Positions 39,621 through 49,923 are shown, counted from the stretch's first letter. The stretch: 64,000 bases of DNA from Yersinia aleksiciae (GCF_001047675.1 NZ_CP011975.1:1528073-1592072), one strand, 5' to 3'. The notes: generated by a model from the letters alone, not told the origin. A program made the numbers and translations.

Positions 39621-39830
39621 TTACCAGTGATATTTACTGTGTTCTTCCCAGGCTTTAACTTCTTTCTCGGCTTGCTCTTTCTGATAGCCGTATTTCTCCT
39701 GGATTTTCCCTACCAGCTGGTCACGCTTACCTTCAATCACCTTAAGGTCATCGTCGGTCAGCTTGCCCCATTTCTCTTTCACTTTACCTTTAAACTGCTT
39801 CCAGTTACCGTCAGCTTGATCTTTATTCAT
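39621..39830 (-). CDS. yjbJ: CsbD-family stress protein YjbJ
   Basis: A 69-residue hydrophilic, charged CsbD-family protein nearly identical to E. coli YjbJ (MNKDQADGNWKQFKGKVKEKWG, then GKRDQLVGKIQEKYGYQKEQAEKEV). It is an abundant stationary-phase and stress protein in enteric bacteria; its molecular role is unknown. CGGAGATATC precedes the ATG. In E. coli dinF lies between lexA and yjbJ; here they are direct neighbours. Confidence 0.93.
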   Translation of the reverse strand: MNKDQADGNWKQFKGKVKEKWGKLTDDDLKVIEGKRDQLVGKIQEKYGYQKEQAEKEVKAWEEHSKYHW

Positions 39831-40183
39831 GATATCTCCGTTACCTTGGGATTAGTCAGTTTATTTAGTACGATAAACATTCACTATTTATAAATAGCGA
39901 CATTATTTAAATTTGACCATTCACAGTCATCACTTATTTAAATATCATCACAATGTTTATCGTAGGAATAACTATAGCAGATGAGACTGATAATTAAAGT
40001 TGGGCCAGTATTAATCACTGGATTGGTGGTGGGAAAGTAAAAATAAGCACTAATAATATTTAGCGAAAACAGAGGGTAATAGCGAATGGTCGGAATGTTC
40101 TCAATCTAAATATAATTAAGCGATTTGGTGGGGGATGGCGAATATACCCTCCTAGCTCGAAGGGTATATTGGTGACACTAGAA
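39831..40183. other. Intergenic region between lexA and yjbJ
   Basis: There is no gene in these 353 bp; the place that dinF occupies in E. coli is empty and AT-rich, and I see no dinF remnant. It probably includes the yjbJ promoter on the 39831 side and the lexA 3' hairpin at 40141-40170. Confidence 0.55.
40141..40170 (-). terminator. Inverted repeat after lexA
   Basis: A perfect 10-bp inverted repeat (AATATACCCT / AGGGTATATT) around a ten-base loop, 14 bp past the lexA stop. The ATACCC ends also recall ERIC termini, so it could be a minimal relic of one. No strong T-run follows. Confidence 0.5.
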
Positions 40184-40792
40184 TCAGATCCAGTCGCCAT
40201 TACGGATGACGCCAACGGCCAATCCTTCAATGGTGAAGCTTTGTTCGCGCAGATCGACAACAATCGGCTGGAACTCGCTATTCTCTGGCAGAAGCTGCAC
40301 GATATTACCCTGTTTTTTCAGGCGTTTTACCGTTACTTCATCATCGATGCGGGCAACAACCACTTGGCCGTTCCGCACATCCTGCGTTTTGTGTACCGCC
40401 AGTAAGTCGCCATCCAGAATACCGATATCTCTCATCGACATCCCATTAACTCGCAACAGAAAATCTGCGCTTGGCTTAAACATCGATGGATCGACTTTAT
40501 AGTGCCCTTCGATATGTTGCTGTGCCAGCAGGGGTTCACCTGCGGCAACCCGTCCAATCAGTGGCAGGCCATCCTCTTCTTCCATCAGCAAACGAATGCC
40601 ACGGGAAGCGCCAGAGACAATCTCAATCACACCCTTACGGGCCAGTGCTTTTAAATGCTCTTCAGCGGCGTTAGGAGAGCGAAACCCCAGACGCTGCGCA
40701 ATTTCGGCACGGGTCGGTGGCATGCCGGTTTGCGCTAAGTGATCGCGAACCAGGTCATAAACCTCTTGCTGTCTGGTAGTAAGTGCTTTCAT
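40184..40792 (-). CDS. lexA: LexA repressor
   Basis: A 202-residue SOS repressor, the E. coli length. The N-terminal winged helix ([34 protein letters not shown]) binds SOS boxes. The self-cleavage Ala-Gly bond is in RVAAGEP (near 84-85), with catalytic Ser in GMSMRDIG (near 119) and Lys in EVTVKRLKK (near 156). GGGGGCGG precedes the ATG. Two SOS boxes upstream show autoregulation. Confidence 0.97.
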   Translation of the reverse strand: MKALTTRQQEVYDLVRDHLAQTGMPPTRAEIAQRLGFRSPNAAEEHLKALARKGVIEIVSGASRGIRLLMEEEDGLPLIGRVAAGEPLLAQQHIEGHYKVDPSMFKPSADFLLRVNGMSMRDIGILDGDLLAVHKTQDVRNGQVVVARIDDEVTVKRLKKQGNIVQLLPENSEFQPIVVDLREQSFTIEGLAVGVIRNGDWI

Positions 40793-40800
40793 TCCGCCCC

Positions 40801-40816
40801 CTGTTTGTTTATACAG
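40801..40816. promoter_or_regulatory. LexA box 1 of lexA
   Basis: CTGTTTGTTTATACAG is CTG-N10-CAG, nine bases upstream of the lexA start codon. Confidence 0.9.
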
Positions 40817-40821
40817 TCTTG

Positions 40822-40837
40822 CTGTGAGTATATACAG
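40822..40837. promoter_or_regulatory. LexA box 2 of lexA
   Basis: CTGTGAGTATATACAG lies five bases from box 1, reproducing the double operator of E. coli lexA with centre spacing of 21 bp. Confidence 0.9.
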
Positions 40838-40938
40838 GTAAGCGGGCGTTGGGAACCAAAGAGTGAATAAAAACAGGGATTAATCACAGCTTATTTGTGT
40901 CCTGTTGTTAACTCACTGCCCTGCTATTCACGATAACA

Positions 40939-41307
40939 TTATCCGAAATGGTGCCAAAGTGCGGTTACCCAGACGAAAATGGCTAACAAAACAGCTAAAA
41001 ATACAGCGGCGGAACCCATATCTTTCGCTCGCCCTGAAAGCTCATGGAACTCACTGCCGATCCGGTCTACCACGGCCTCAATCGCACTATTGATAACTTC
41101 AATAATTATCACTAAAACAACACTGCCAATTAATAAAATGCGGGTTATAACATCTATATCCAGCCAAAACGCCAGTATGATAGCAATGATGGCAGCGACA
41201 GTTTCTTGGCGAAAAGCCGCTTCATTCTTCCAGGCTGCGCTTAAGCCTTTCGCAGAATAACCCGCTGCTTTATAGATCCGAGTTAATCCTGTTACTTGAT
41301 TCGCCAT
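40939..41307 (-). CDS. dgkA: Diacylglycerol kinase DgkA
   Basis: A 122-residue integral membrane kinase that recycles diacylglycerol to phosphatidic acid with ATP. Three membrane helices are visible. Catalytic and ATP-site residues of the family are in the KNEAAFRQE stretch near residue 27 and the EVINSAIEAVVDRIG motif near 69. It lies 146 bp upstream of lexA on the same strand and is divergent from plsB, as in E. coli. Confidence 0.95.
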   Translation of the reverse strand: MANQVTGLTRIYKAAGYSAKGLSAAWKNEAAFRQETVAAIIAIILAFWLDIDVITRILLIGSVVLVIIIEVINSAIEAVVDRIGSEFHELSGRAKDMGSAAVFLAVLLAIFVWVTALWHHFG

Positions 41308-41433
41308 GTTTTATTGCCTTTATCTTAAGTAGATGATGATTTTTACCGCTTTCTGTTGTCTCATCACCACAGATCTAAAAACCAGTTTCTGGTATCCTTG
41401 CGATGAATTGCTAACAAGAGGCTTCATGTAGTT

Positions 41434-43902
41434 ATGTCAGGTTGGCGTAAAATATATTATAAGTTGTTGAATTTACCACTTAAATTGTTGGTAAAAAGCA
41501 AGGTTATTCCGGCAGATCCTGTGACTGAGTTAGGGTTAGACCCGACTCGTCCTATTCTGTACGTTTTGCCTTACAATTCTAAGGCTGATTTACTGACTTT
41601 GCGAGCGCAGTGTCAGGCGCTGGATCTGCCCGATCCATTGATTCCATTGGAGATCGATGGCGTGCTGCTTCCCAGCCATGTGTTTATCGACAATGGCCCG
41701 CGGGTCTTTCGCTATTACGCGCCTAAACAGGAGTCGGTAAAACTCTTCCACGATTATCTGGATCTGCATCGCAATAATCCGGCGCTGGATATCCAGATGC
41801 TGCCGGTTTCTGTGATGTTTGGCCGCTCACCGGGGCGTGAGGGCCATGGTACGCCGCATCTCCGCGTGCTAAACGGCATACAGAAATTCTTTGCCGTCTT
41901 GTGGCTGGGGCGCGATAGCTTTGTGCGTTTCTCGACCACAGTCTCACTGCGCCGTATGGCCAGCGAACACGGCACCGATAAAACCATCGCCCATAAGCTG
42001 GCGCGCGTGGCGCGGATGCACTTCTCACGTCAGCGCTTGGCGGCAGTCGGCCCAAGCCTGCCAGCCCGTCAGGATCTGTTCCAGAAGCTGTTAACCTCCA
42101 AGGCGATTGAAAAAGCCGTGGCTGATGAAGCGCGGACCAAGAAAATCTCCCATGAGAAAGCGCAGCAGAACGCCATTACGCTGATGGAAGAGATTGCAGC
42201 GGACTTCTCTTATGAAGCCGTGCGTCTGTCCGACCGGGTATTGAGCTGGACGTGGAACCGTCTGTATCAGGGTATTAACGTCCATAATGCTGAGCGCGTG
42301 CGGCAGTTGGCGCAAGATGGTCATGAGATCGTCTATGTGCCTTGCCATCGCAGCCATATGGATTACCTGCTGCTCTCCTACGTGCTCTATCATCAGGGTC
42401 TGGTGCCGCCACATATTGCGGCGGGTATTAACCTTAACTTCTGGCCTGCTGGCCCGATTTTCCGCCGTTTGGGTGCGTTCTTTATCCGCCGTACCTTTAA
42501 GGGCAACAAACTCTACTCAACGGTGTTCCGTGAATATCTGGGCGAGCTGTTTACCCGTGGTTATTCGGTGGAATACTTTGTGGAAGGGGGCCGTTCACGA
42601 ACTGGCCGTCTGCTGGAGCCAAAAACCGGCACGCTGTCGATGACCATTCAGGCCATGTTGCGTGGTGGCTCGCGCCCAATCACCTTGGTGCCGATTTATA
42701 TTGGCTACGAGCATGTGATGGAAGTGGGCACTTACGCCAAAGAGCTGCGTGGCGCGACCAAAGAGAAAGAGAACCTGTTGCAGATGTTACGTGGCCTGCG
42801 CAAGTTGCGTAATCTCGGCCAGGGCTACGTCAATTTTGGTGAGCCGATCCCGCTGACCACCTACCTGAACACCAATGTACCGCAATGGCGGGATGCTATC
42901 GATCCGATTGAAGCCCAGCGCCCGAGTTGGTTGACGCCAGCGGTGAATGATTTGGCTGGTAAGATCATGGTCAGAATCAACAATGCGGCGGCAGCTAATG
43001 CCATGAACCTCTGTTCTACCGCGTTGTTAGCTTCACGTCAGCGCTCACTGACCCGCGAGCAACTGCTCGAGCAACTCGATTGCTACCTGCAACTGATGCG
43101 CAATGTGCCTTATGCGAAAGATGTCACCGTGCCGGATAAAACGCCGGAAGAGTTACTGAATCACGCCTTGAATATGAATAAGTTCGAGGTAGAGAAAGAC
43201 AATATCGGTGACATTATTATCCTGCCACGGGAACAAGCCGTGCTGATGACCTACTATCGCAATAATATCCAGCACTTGCTGATGTTGCCGTCACTGATTG
43301 CCAGTATGGTGATGTACCACCGACGTATTACCCGCGCCGAGTTGTTGCGGCAAATCAGCATGATTTATCCGATGTTGAAAGCGGAACTGTTCCTGCATTA
43401 CAGCAAAGAGCAGTTACCGCAGACGCTGGATACGTTGATTGATGAACTGGCTCGCCAGCAGCTGATTTGCGATAAAGGGAACGAATTGGTGCTGAATCCG
43501 GCCCGTATTCGTCCGCTGCAATTATTGGCCGCCGGTGTGCGCGAGACACTACAACGCTACGCGATTACGCTGTCGCTCCTCAGTGCCAACCCAAGTATCA
43601 ACCGTGGGGCGCTGGAGAAAGAGAGTCGCATCATGGCGCAGCGTTTGTCCGTGCTGCATGGGATTAACGCACCGGAGTTCTTCGATAAAGCGGTCTTTTC
43701 AACGCTGGTCGGTACCTTGCGTGAAGAGGGGTATATCAGTGATAGCGGTGATGCGGTTCAAGCCCATACGCTGGAAGTGTATAACATGCTGAGCGCCTTG
43801 ATGACGCCAGAAGTGAAGCTGACCATTGAAAGCGTCAGTATGCCAGCGGAAACCAGCAACCCACGGCCGGAACCTGAGGCAGAGGATAAATCGGAAGATT
43901 AA
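41434..43902 (+). CDS. plsB: Glycerol-3-phosphate acyltransferase PlsB
   Basis: An 822-residue membrane-associated enzyme (E. coli 807) that makes 1-acyl-glycerol-3-phosphate, the first step of phospholipid synthesis. The acyltransferase HX4D motif is HRSHMD at about residues 305-310; the glycerol-phosphate-binding GRSRTGR tract lies near 388 and VPIYIGYE near 420. The extra length over E. coli is at the C-terminus (Pro/Glu-rich tail). GAGGC lies 12 bases before the ATG. Confidence 0.96.
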   Translation: MSGWRKIYYKLLNLPLKLLVKSKVIPADPVTELGLDPTRPILYVLPYNSKADLLTLRAQCQALDLPDPLIPLEIDGVLLPSHVFIDNGPRVFRYYAPKQESVKLFHDYLDLHRNNPALDIQMLPVSVMFGRSPGREGHGTPHLRVLNGIQKFFAVLWLGRDSFVRFSTTVSLRRMASEHGTDKTIAHKLARVARMHFSRQRLAAVGPSLPARQDLFQKLLTSKAIEKAVADEARTKKISHEKAQQNAITLMEEIAADFSYEAVRLSDRVLSWTWNRLYQGINVHNAERVRQLAQDGHEIVYVPCHRSHMDYLLLSYVLYHQGLVPPHIAAGINLNFWPAGPIFRRLGAFFIRRTFKGNKLYSTVFREYLGELFTRGYSVEYFVEGGRSRTGRLLEPKTGTLSMTIQAMLRGGSRPITLVPIYIGYEHVMEVGTYAKELRGATKEKENLLQMLRGLRKLRNLGQGYVNFGEPIPLTTYLNTNVPQWRDAIDPIEAQRPSWLTPAVNDLAGKIMVRINNAAAANAMNLCSTALLASRQRSLTREQLLEQLDCYLQLMRNVPYAKDVTVPDKTPEELLNHALNMNKFEVEKDNIGDIIILPREQAVLMTYYRNNIQHLLMLPSLIASMVMYHRRITRAELLRQISMIYPMLKAELFLHYSKEQLPQTLDTLIDELARQQLICDKGNELVLNPARIRPLQLLAAGVRETLQRYAITLSLLSANPSINRGALEKESRIMAQRLSVLHGINAPEFFDKAVFSTLVGTLREEGYISDSGDAVQAHTLEVYNMLSALMTPEVKLTIESVSMPAETSNPRPEPEAEDKSED

Positions 43903-43924
43903 TCCTTCAGCGCAAAAATAAGAG

Positions 43925-43956
43925 TGGCCAGATTTATCGTCTGGCCATTTTTTTTA
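43925..43956. terminator. Terminator between converging plsB and ubiA
   Basis: The arms TGGCCAGA / TCTGGCCA close a seven-base loop and are followed by nine Ts, ideal for plsB; on the minus side the flanking A-rich tract gives some use for ubiA. Confidence 0.85.
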
Positions 43957-43972
43957 CCGTCTTGCCCATTAT

Positions 43973-44848
43973 TTACAAGTAGTTGATGAGAATGCCTAAA
44001 AACAGCACCAATCCCACATAATTATTATTCAAGAACGCACGGAAACAGGCATCCCGCTCACGCCCGGCAATCATCTTCTGTTGATGAACAAACAGCGCCC
44101 CTGCCAGCAAGATTGACCAGTAAAATGCCCCGCCCAGATTCATCAACCAGCCTATGGCAACCAGCAACACCAGCGTAGCCAGTTGCAGCAAACCGATGAT
44201 CAACTTGTCATGCTGACCAAATAAAATGGCGGTGGATTTCACGCCAATTTTTAGATCGTCATCACGATCAACCATGGCGTATTGCGTGTCGTAAGCGACG
44301 GTCCAGCAGATATTGGCCAGTAATAGCAGCCAGCAAACCAGCGGTAAACTTTCGCTGACCGCAGCAAAACCCATGGGGATTGACCACCCAAAGGCTGCGC
44401 CTAAAACCACCTGTGGCAGATGGGTGACCCGCTTCATAAACGGATAAACCCAGGCCAGAGCCAGTGCAGCCAACGACAACCCAATGGTCATAAGATTGAG
44501 GGTTAAAACCAAACCAAACGAGAGCAGCACCAAGACGACGAATAGGATTTTGCTCTCTTTCTCACTGATCAGGCCGCTGGGTAAGGGTCGGGACGCCGTG
44601 CGTTTCACAAAGCCATCAATATGTCGGTCAGCATAATCATTGACCACACAACCGGCCGCACGCATGAAAAACACCCCTAAGACAAAGACGATCAATATTC
44701 GCGTCTCAGGAATGCCTTGCCCCGCCAACCATAATGCCCAAAGGGTCGGCCACAACAACAGTAATGAGCCAATAGGTTTATCAATACGCATCAAACGGCA
44801 ATAGGCCAGCCATTTGCTCTGAACAATACTTCCCTTCAATTTATCCAT
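43973..44848 (-). CDS. ubiA: 4-hydroxybenzoate octaprenyltransferase
   Basis: A 291-residue inner-membrane prenyltransferase that attaches the octaprenyl chain to 4-hydroxybenzoate in ubiquinone synthesis. The two Asp-rich motifs are NDYADRHID near residue 70 and [12 protein letters not shown] near 193. Eight to nine hydrophobic helices fit the UbiA fold. It lies 21 bp after ubiC in one operon. Confidence 0.96.
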   Translation of the reverse strand: MDKLKGSIVQSKWLAYCRLMRIDKPIGSLLLLWPTLWALWLAGQGIPETRILIVFVLGVFFMRAAGCVVNDYADRHIDGFVKRTASRPLPSGLISEKESKILFVVLVLLSFGLVLTLNLMTIGLSLAALALAWVYPFMKRVTHLPQVVLGAAFGWSIPMGFAAVSESLPLVCWLLLLANICWTVAYDTQYAMVDRDDDLKIGVKSTAILFGQHDKLIIGLLQLATLVLLVAIGWLMNLGGAFYWSILLAGALFVHQQKMIAGRERDACFRAFLNNNYVGLVLFLGILINYL

Positions 44849-44869
44849 CTCCTAAATCTCACCGCCACA

Positions 44870-45385
44870 TCAACCGGCTGAAACCGAATAAAGCGGCGAG
44901 GCCGGTAAAAAAACTTCAGTCAGTAACAAGGGCTTGCCAGATAGGCGCAGCAACGATCGGCGCGCCCAAAGTACATCTTGTCGCCCCACTTGGATATAAT
45001 CCCGGGTTAAATTATTGCCACCAAATAGATAGCGCCCAAGCGGCAGTGTGCCTAAATCCACCAGCGCGCGGTCAGGGCCGGACAGGGTCTCCTCGGGGAT
45101 CACCGTGCGACCCAGTAGCCAGGGTTCATTATCACCACACAAAATGATTTCCCGCAGCCAATAGCGTTCGCTTACGGGTAAATGCTCTGCATCTTCACCT
45201 AACTCACTGCGCGTAATAAAGCATTCCCGTTGCGGTTCGACGTGTACCCGCTGGCAATGCTGTTCAAAACGCCGGGTCATAGATCCCAACTCCATCAGCC
45301 AGTCAGCGATGTCAGTGGGAAGATTTGGTTGCTCAATGGCATACCATTGGATAGGTTTTAAAATTGATGCATCGCCGGTGGGCAT
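44870..45385 (-). CDS. ubiC: Chorismate pyruvate-lyase
   Basis: A 171-residue cytosolic enzyme (E. coli 165) that splits chorismate into 4-hydroxybenzoate and pyruvate, the first committed ubiquinone step. The family pattern [16 protein letters not shown] near residue 30, [21 protein letters not shown] near 80 and LGRYLFG near 115 is intact. GGGAGC precedes the ATG. In E. coli the next gene outward is yjbI then malM; here that place is taken by the kinase-like protein. Confidence 0.94.
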   Translation of the reverse strand: MPTGDASILKPIQWYAIEQPNLPTDIADWLMELGSMTRRFEQHCQRVHVEPQRECFITRSELGEDAEHLPVSERYWLREIILCGDNEPWLLGRTVIPEETLSGPDRALVDLGTLPLGRYLFGGNNLTRDYIQVGRQDVLWARRSLLRLSGKPLLLTEVFLPASPLYSVSAG

Positions 45386-45513
45386 GCGACTCGCTCCCTA
45401 CCGGGGATAAAAATCTATCCCCGCTGATTCGTAAATAGGGAGCCATTGTAGCGCAGATTGGGTCTCCAGCGACATCAGCTTACTTTTTATGACCACCACA
45501 CTGAACTCATATC

Positions 45514-48483
45514 CTAATTGCGCGTGTACATATCAATATGTTCAAGGATATCTTCAACCTGCATTCCTTTTCCCACAAATTGAGTGTCGTTGTTTGGATC
45601 TCGTGCTGAAAAATAGCCCTCTTCAGTATCATCAAAATCAATAGGATAAAAAGTATTGGTTTTTTTGTCATATAATACATTATTAATATTCATATCATTA
45701 TGGACTATATTGTAATGACCTAAATCGTCCATCATGCGTAAAAATCTCTCCCTTGCATCTTTCGGGAATATTTTTGAATTAATCTCTTTCAGGGTTTTCC
45801 CTGGCACTCGGTACATTCTTATATAAGATTGATTATTCTGCTCAACTATTTCAGCTGCGCCTTCGCCGTAGTATCGATTAAAAAGCTCCACCCCTTGAGC
45901 GAAGACTTCGTTTATTAATTCCCTATTTCGTTTAGGCAGTCTCTTTAAAACAAAACCGGGGTTATTGGCATCAACATAAACATCTCCCATTAATCCGCTG
46001 CCAATTTTTTTACCTAATTTAATGACAGGGTTAAATTCAGGATTCGACGTTTTTGAGAAAGAGGGTCCGCCCCCCGGTAATCGACCCTGCTGGATAAATG
46101 TCGGACCATGTTTTAGGACAACGCCCAAGTATTTACCGGTGACTGAATCAACTTCCCAATAAACGCCGCTGCCCCCCTGCCGCACCCAAGCTTCACGTAC
46201 TCCATCAGGGGCTTGTGGATCAGTCAACTCAATCCGTTGCGCTTCAACCTTCGTTCCAGACGAGATCATTTCGCCTTCCCCAGCCGGTAAACGGGGGGTT
46301 ATGGCAGGTTGTGGCGTTGGCGCTAAAGAACCCGAGGGTTTTCCGCCCTGCGGAGGGTTTTTTATCAGTTTTACCCCCCGCTCCATTCCCTTGAATTGGC
46401 TAGTCGCCATCAGCATTGTGATCATCCCTGCCGCCATCTTTTCCTTTTCGTTGCGATAGCGCGGCCCCTCAACGCTGGAGATAGTACACATGGGGTTAGG
46501 TACGGGCAGTTGACAGACCCAATGCCTCTCCAATGATGACCAGGCATTGCCCCAAAAACGCGAGCTCTCAGACTCTGGCCGATAGTCTTTGGCAAGAGCA
46601 TTGATTTTATCTTGCAGCACACGACCCTCTGGCCGCTGACCTTCATCAATTAATAACTTAATTGCCTGGGCCAAAATAGCCGGATGAGATTTTATCTTGC
46701 TGTTATATGCGGTTTTTTTCGCCTCTAATGTATCAATAACGTTAATCAGCCTACCGTCGTTACCGAGCACAGACATATTAGCGACAAAGTGATTGCTTGC
46801 ATTGCGACGCCGTTTAAATTCCTCAACGGGTGAGTCGTTTTCCTTCTGTGAATAGCCATATTGAGGATCCTGGCGGTAAATATATCGCCTGGAAGTCTCA
46901 ATATTTCTTACCCCTTTCTCTTTCAGAATCTCTCTTATCGCCTGATTTTCATCAAACAGGGCTGGAGGATGGCGATAGGCCAAACGCATATCGAGATAAT
47001 CTAATTGCCGCTCTATTTTTTCTTGCTCGGTTTTATAACGTCCGTGGTGTGCCAACTTGTATAACGGATGGTTAGGCTCAAAAATTTCAGCCAACATTTT
47101 AAGCCCCAACTCAAACCTTTCATGCTCTATATCAATAGCTGTATTACCAATAATATTGTCTGCAATTTGTTTTAATATATTAATAGTGAGCTGTTCTGGT
47201 TTAGATAAATAGGAGAAATCAGTGAGTTCGGTATTGAGTTTGAATATCTTTGCCGCTTGCTCTAAGGTCAAAAACTCGACTTCATTAGATTGGCTGAAAT
47301 GAGATAAGAAGATAGCCATCGGGCTGTAGTGCGCGCCACCCACCTGATGCAACTGCTGTTCTTCCTTATTTAATAAGTCATACAACTGCTCAGTATTCTT
47401 ATCTTCTAATTCATCAAGGGTGTTGCCTTGCAATTGATAATGTAACTTGAGTGTGGCTCTAAGTGAAAATGCCAAACTACCTACGGCAGATTGAGAATCG
47501 AAAATTTGAGTGCAATCCTGCTGGCTAAAGTCAGTCTCACCAGATCCGATTGACATCAACTCTTCCAAACTTAACGATTGAATTTTCAGGTATCTCCCCT
47601 GGGCATTTTTCGGCGCAAATCTATTGGCAAGATAACCCCCGGATGATTGCAATATGGACGGCGGAGCATCCATCCCTTCATGTATCACCCTTAACGCGCT
47701 GACCGCTCTGGAAATAGGCAGCTCTGGCGCATCCATTTGGTTGATTCCCCAATCGTTAAAATCCGCTGTGGAAACCGCCGCTATTTCACCATAACGATTT
47801 CCATAATGGGAATGGTTATAAAGTATCGCCGCCTGAATCCTGATCTCTTTATTTTCAGGCCGATAAATTACAGCAGATAATTCAGCCAACTTAGGCTGTC
47901 CCTCTCGATGTAGCCACCAGGCAAGGCTCAGAGCGCCGAGTGGGGTGAGTTTTTCCTCTGTGGATAGTGTCTGGTTTTTTTGGGATAACTTAAAAAAGAT
48001 TTCCCGTTCCAGACTAATAACGCGTGCTTTTTCATACCCTTGGTTGGCCGTTAACCCGGGCCTTAAGCGCGATAAATAATCCAAGCCATCGGCAAGAAAT
48101 ATATCTTTTACATCATAGAGTTGTAGATAGAAATCTACAATTCTCCCTATACGGGCGTCACTGATGTCTGGAAATTGCTGCGCCCACGTCTGTTGATCCA
48201 TTTCTCTGGAACGATCAATTAACTTCATCGCCTGACGAAATACGGGATCTGAAGTAGAGCTGACATTGGGCAGCTCCTTTGCCATTTTTTCCAATACGAC
48301 ATGATCTCTTGCCGTTATTTTTAACGGCAATATTCTCTCTTCCTGCAGGGACGTACATTGAGCCATGATAGAACTCATGGTTAATAACGAAAGATTATCT
48401 TCTTCAATCGGAGTCGACCAAGTTTGCATTAAAGGGGAGGATTGCGGCGGAGTCCATGAATAAAGTTGAGTTTTCTGCAACAT
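45514..48483 (-). CDS. Large protein with C-terminal minimal Ser/Thr kinase domain (OspG/NleH-like), possible secreted effector
   Basis: A 989-residue protein I do not recognise as a whole. The last 170 residues form a short kinase fold: glycine loop GSGLMG (828-833), likely ATP-anchoring Lys847 in FVLKR, Glu859 as possible salt-bridge partner, catalytic loop HNDMNINN (928-935, Asp930) and metal site DFD (949-951). The protein ends 40 residues later, so the usual C-lobe and activation segment are missing, as in effector kinases OspG and NleH. Residues about 1-680 are hydrophilic and helical with no domain I can name. A short hydrophobic stretch (about 680-690) and a Pro/Gly-rich linker (about 704-735) follow, then a WEVDSVTGKYLG-type strand region. 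No signal peptide is seen. The ATG at 48483 follows AAGGA; a TTG precedes it. It is monocistronic, sits between core genes where E. coli has yjbI, and is relatively AT-rich. A secreted-effector role is inference. Confidence 0.72.
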   Translation of the reverse strand: MLQKTQLYSWTPPQSSPLMQTWSTPIEEDNLSLLTMSSIMAQCTSLQEERILPLKITARDHVVLEKMAKELPNVSSTSDPVFRQAMKLIDRSREMDQQTWAQQFPDISDARIGRIVDFYLQLYDVKDIFLADGLDYLSRLRPGLTANQGYEKARVISLEREIFFKLSQKNQTLSTEEKLTPLGALSLAWWLHREGQPKLAELSAVIYRPENKEIRIQAAILYNHSHYGNRYGEIAAVSTADFNDWGINQMDAPELPISRAVSALRVIHEGMDAPPSILQSSGGYLANRFAPKNAQGRYLKIQSLSLEELMSIGSGETDFSQQDCTQIFDSQSAVGSLAFSLRATLKLHYQLQGNTLDELEDKNTEQLYDLLNKEEQQLHQVGGAHYSPMAIFLSHFSQSNEVEFLTLEQAAKIFKLNTELTDFSYLSKPEQLTINILKQIADNIIGNTAIDIEHERFELGLKMLAEIFEPNHPLYKLAHHGRYKTEQEKIERQLDYLDMRLAYRHPPALFDENQAIREILKEKGVRNIETSRRYIYRQDPQYGYSQKENDSPVEEFKRRRNASNHFVANMSVLGNDGRLINVIDTLEAKKTAYNSKIKSHPAILAQAIKLLIDEGQRPEGRVLQDKINALAKDYRPESESSRFWGNAWSSLERHWVCQLPVPNPMCTISSVEGPRYRNEKEKMAAGMITMLMATSQFKGMERGVKLIKNPPQGGKPSGSLAPTPQPAITPRLPAGEGEMISSGTKVEAQRIELTDPQAPDGVREAWVRQGGSGVYWEVDSVTGKYLGVVLKHGPTFIQQGRLPGGGPSFSKTSNPEFNPVIKLGKKIGSGLMGDVYVDANNPGFVLKRLPKRNRELINEVFAQGVELFNRYYGEGAAEIVEQNNQSYIRMYRVPGKTLKEINSKIFPKDARERFLRMMDDLGHYNIVHNDMNINNVLYDKKTNTFYPIDFDDTEEGYFSARDPNNDTQFVGKGMQVEDILEHIDMYTRN

Positions 48484-48756
48484 CAATCAGTTCCTTATAA
48501 TTAAATTGATTAATAATAATGATTGTTTGAAATAGCTTTCCGTCACTCAATTTATAATAACTGCGCTGGCCCAATTAATGACCTTGTAGATCCTCTTTTA
48601 TCTTTGTCATTTTAATAAATTATTAAGTAACTTGATCTGATAATTAAGCAGAATAAATATATATAGCAGCGTGTATTACGGAGTATTAGAGCGGAGGAGT
48701 TCGGGTACTGCACAAGCTCAGTATGACGACGCGCAGTAGCCGCTCATATATCCCAA
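48484..48756. other. Gap upstream of the kinase-like gene
   Basis: An AT-rich stretch likely carrying the promoter of the kinase-like gene. No gene or clear operator was seen. Confidence 0.4.
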
Positions 48757-48782
48757 TAAAAAAAGGTGCGTCGAAACGCACC
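48757..48782 (-). terminator. Intrinsic terminator of malK-lamB-malM
   Basis: On the minus strand GGTGCGT, loop TTCG, ACGCACC is followed by eight Ts. It lies 32 bp past the malM stop. Confidence 0.88.
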
Positions 48783-48814
48783 AACCATCTAGCCATACTC
48801 GGCAGTGCCGGGAT

Positions 48815-49726
48815 TTAACCCTTGCCTTTTACACTACCAATAAAGGTTTTTCGGGCTGAAGTTGAGCCCAAATGTTCCGCCTCGTTCAACAATTTCAGCG
48901 CCTTATCGACATCACCGGCTTTCACCGCGTCTTTAATCGCTTGGTTGAAGTAGTTTTCAGTCTCGCTCAGCATCGGTTCTGTTGGTTTTGCCGGTGCAGG
49001 TGCCGCTACCGCTGCGGGTTGAGCAGCACTGCCCACCACGACCGGGGCCGAAGCCGGTGCTGACTGAATTAAGCCAATCATGACGTTACCCATGCCTTGC
49101 TCGGCAGTGGCTTTAATTTTCAGGTTACCCGTTGGCATATGCTTGGCAATGGGGTCTGGAATATCTGGCACCGCGTTACCCACGCCCATGGCGTAAGCTT
49201 TGGCTGGATCAAGCAGTTTGGTGGTTTTTGCCAGATCTTCGCGAGTGGTATACACCAGCAGATAAATTTGTTTCTGGCCCAGCGCAGGCGTCAGTTTCAT
49301 CACCCCTTGCAGGCGGTCGCTGGTCATGATGCCCGCTTTTTCATAGGTGAAATAGCTGGAAGGATAGTAAGCGGCCGGGCGCATTTGCTCGTCGAGCACC
49401 AATACGCTAGGGGAGAACAGCTGGTTATCGGTCACTAAGCTGTTAAGGGTGATCTCCATCGATCCACGATCGGCAGGCAGTGCAAAGGCAGCAACCGCCC
49501 CCTCAATATTCCCTTGCGAGATTTGTGGGCTGGCAGCCGTCAGTTTGATGTCTTGTGTCGCCGGTGGCACTAATGGCTGCCATGGCAACTGCTGTAATGT
49601 GGCGGTACTGATCGTCGGGGCGATAGAGACATTCGCCGGAGAAATGGTTGAGTCAGCTTGCACTGCCAGAGGTGCGGTGACCCCCAAAGCCAATGCCAGA
49701 CAGAGTGTCAGCAGATTTTTTTTCAT
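48815..49726 (-). CDS. malM: Maltose operon periplasmic protein MalM
   Basis: A 303-residue periplasmic protein of unknown exact role, third gene of malK-lamB-malM. The signal peptide is cleaved near AVQA|DSTIS. The Ala/Pro-rich segment near residue 220 (AAVAAPAPAKPTEP) is typical, and the C-terminal helical part follows. The ATG at 49726 follows GAGGG; an in-frame extension to 49804 would run into the palindrome upstream and is rejected. Confidence 0.92.
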   Translation of the reverse strand: MKKNLLTLCLALALGVTAPLAVQADSTISPANVSIAPTISTATLQQLPWQPLVPPATQDIKLTAASPQISQGNIEGAVAAFALPADRGSMEITLNSLVTDNQLFSPSVLVLDEQMRPAAYYPSSYFTYEKAGIMTSDRLQGVMKLTPALGQKQIYLLVYTTREDLAKTTKLLDPAKAYAMGVGNAVPDIPDPIAKHMPTGNLKIKATAEQGMGNVMIGLIQSAPASAPVVVGSAAQPAAVAAPAPAKPTEPMLSETENYFNQAIKDAVKAGDVDKALKLLNEAEHLGSTSARKTFIGSVKGKG

Positions 49727-49795
49727 TGTTATACCCTCATACATTGAGCGTCGCGCTAACTGTGCACAGGCAAGGTTGGCAGAGTTAACCAATTT

Positions 49796-49853
49796 ACCCT
49801 TCATACTTCGCGCTGCATGTGCGTTGGCTGCAACTTGAGGTATGACGGGTATA
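49796..49853. repeat. ERIC-derived palindrome between lamB and malM
   Basis: The arms TACCCTTCATACTTC and GAGGTATGACGGGTA are near-perfect inverted repeats. The centre includes GCTGCATGTGCGTTGGCTGC, a stretch I recognise from the right half of ERIC. The RNA would form a long hairpin that can control relative lamB and malM levels. Confidence 0.7.
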
Positions 49854-49923
49854 TAGACTTATCTTGTTAAAAACGGGAGTCAAAATAGAACAACCGCCCC
49901 AAAGGACGGCTGCCCCACTTCTG

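Noticed and set aside
40141..40170. Attachment site or mobile-element end after lexA
   Set aside because: Only a 10-bp inverted repeat is seen, with no direct repeat partner and no integrase nearby; a terminator or ERIC relic is simpler.
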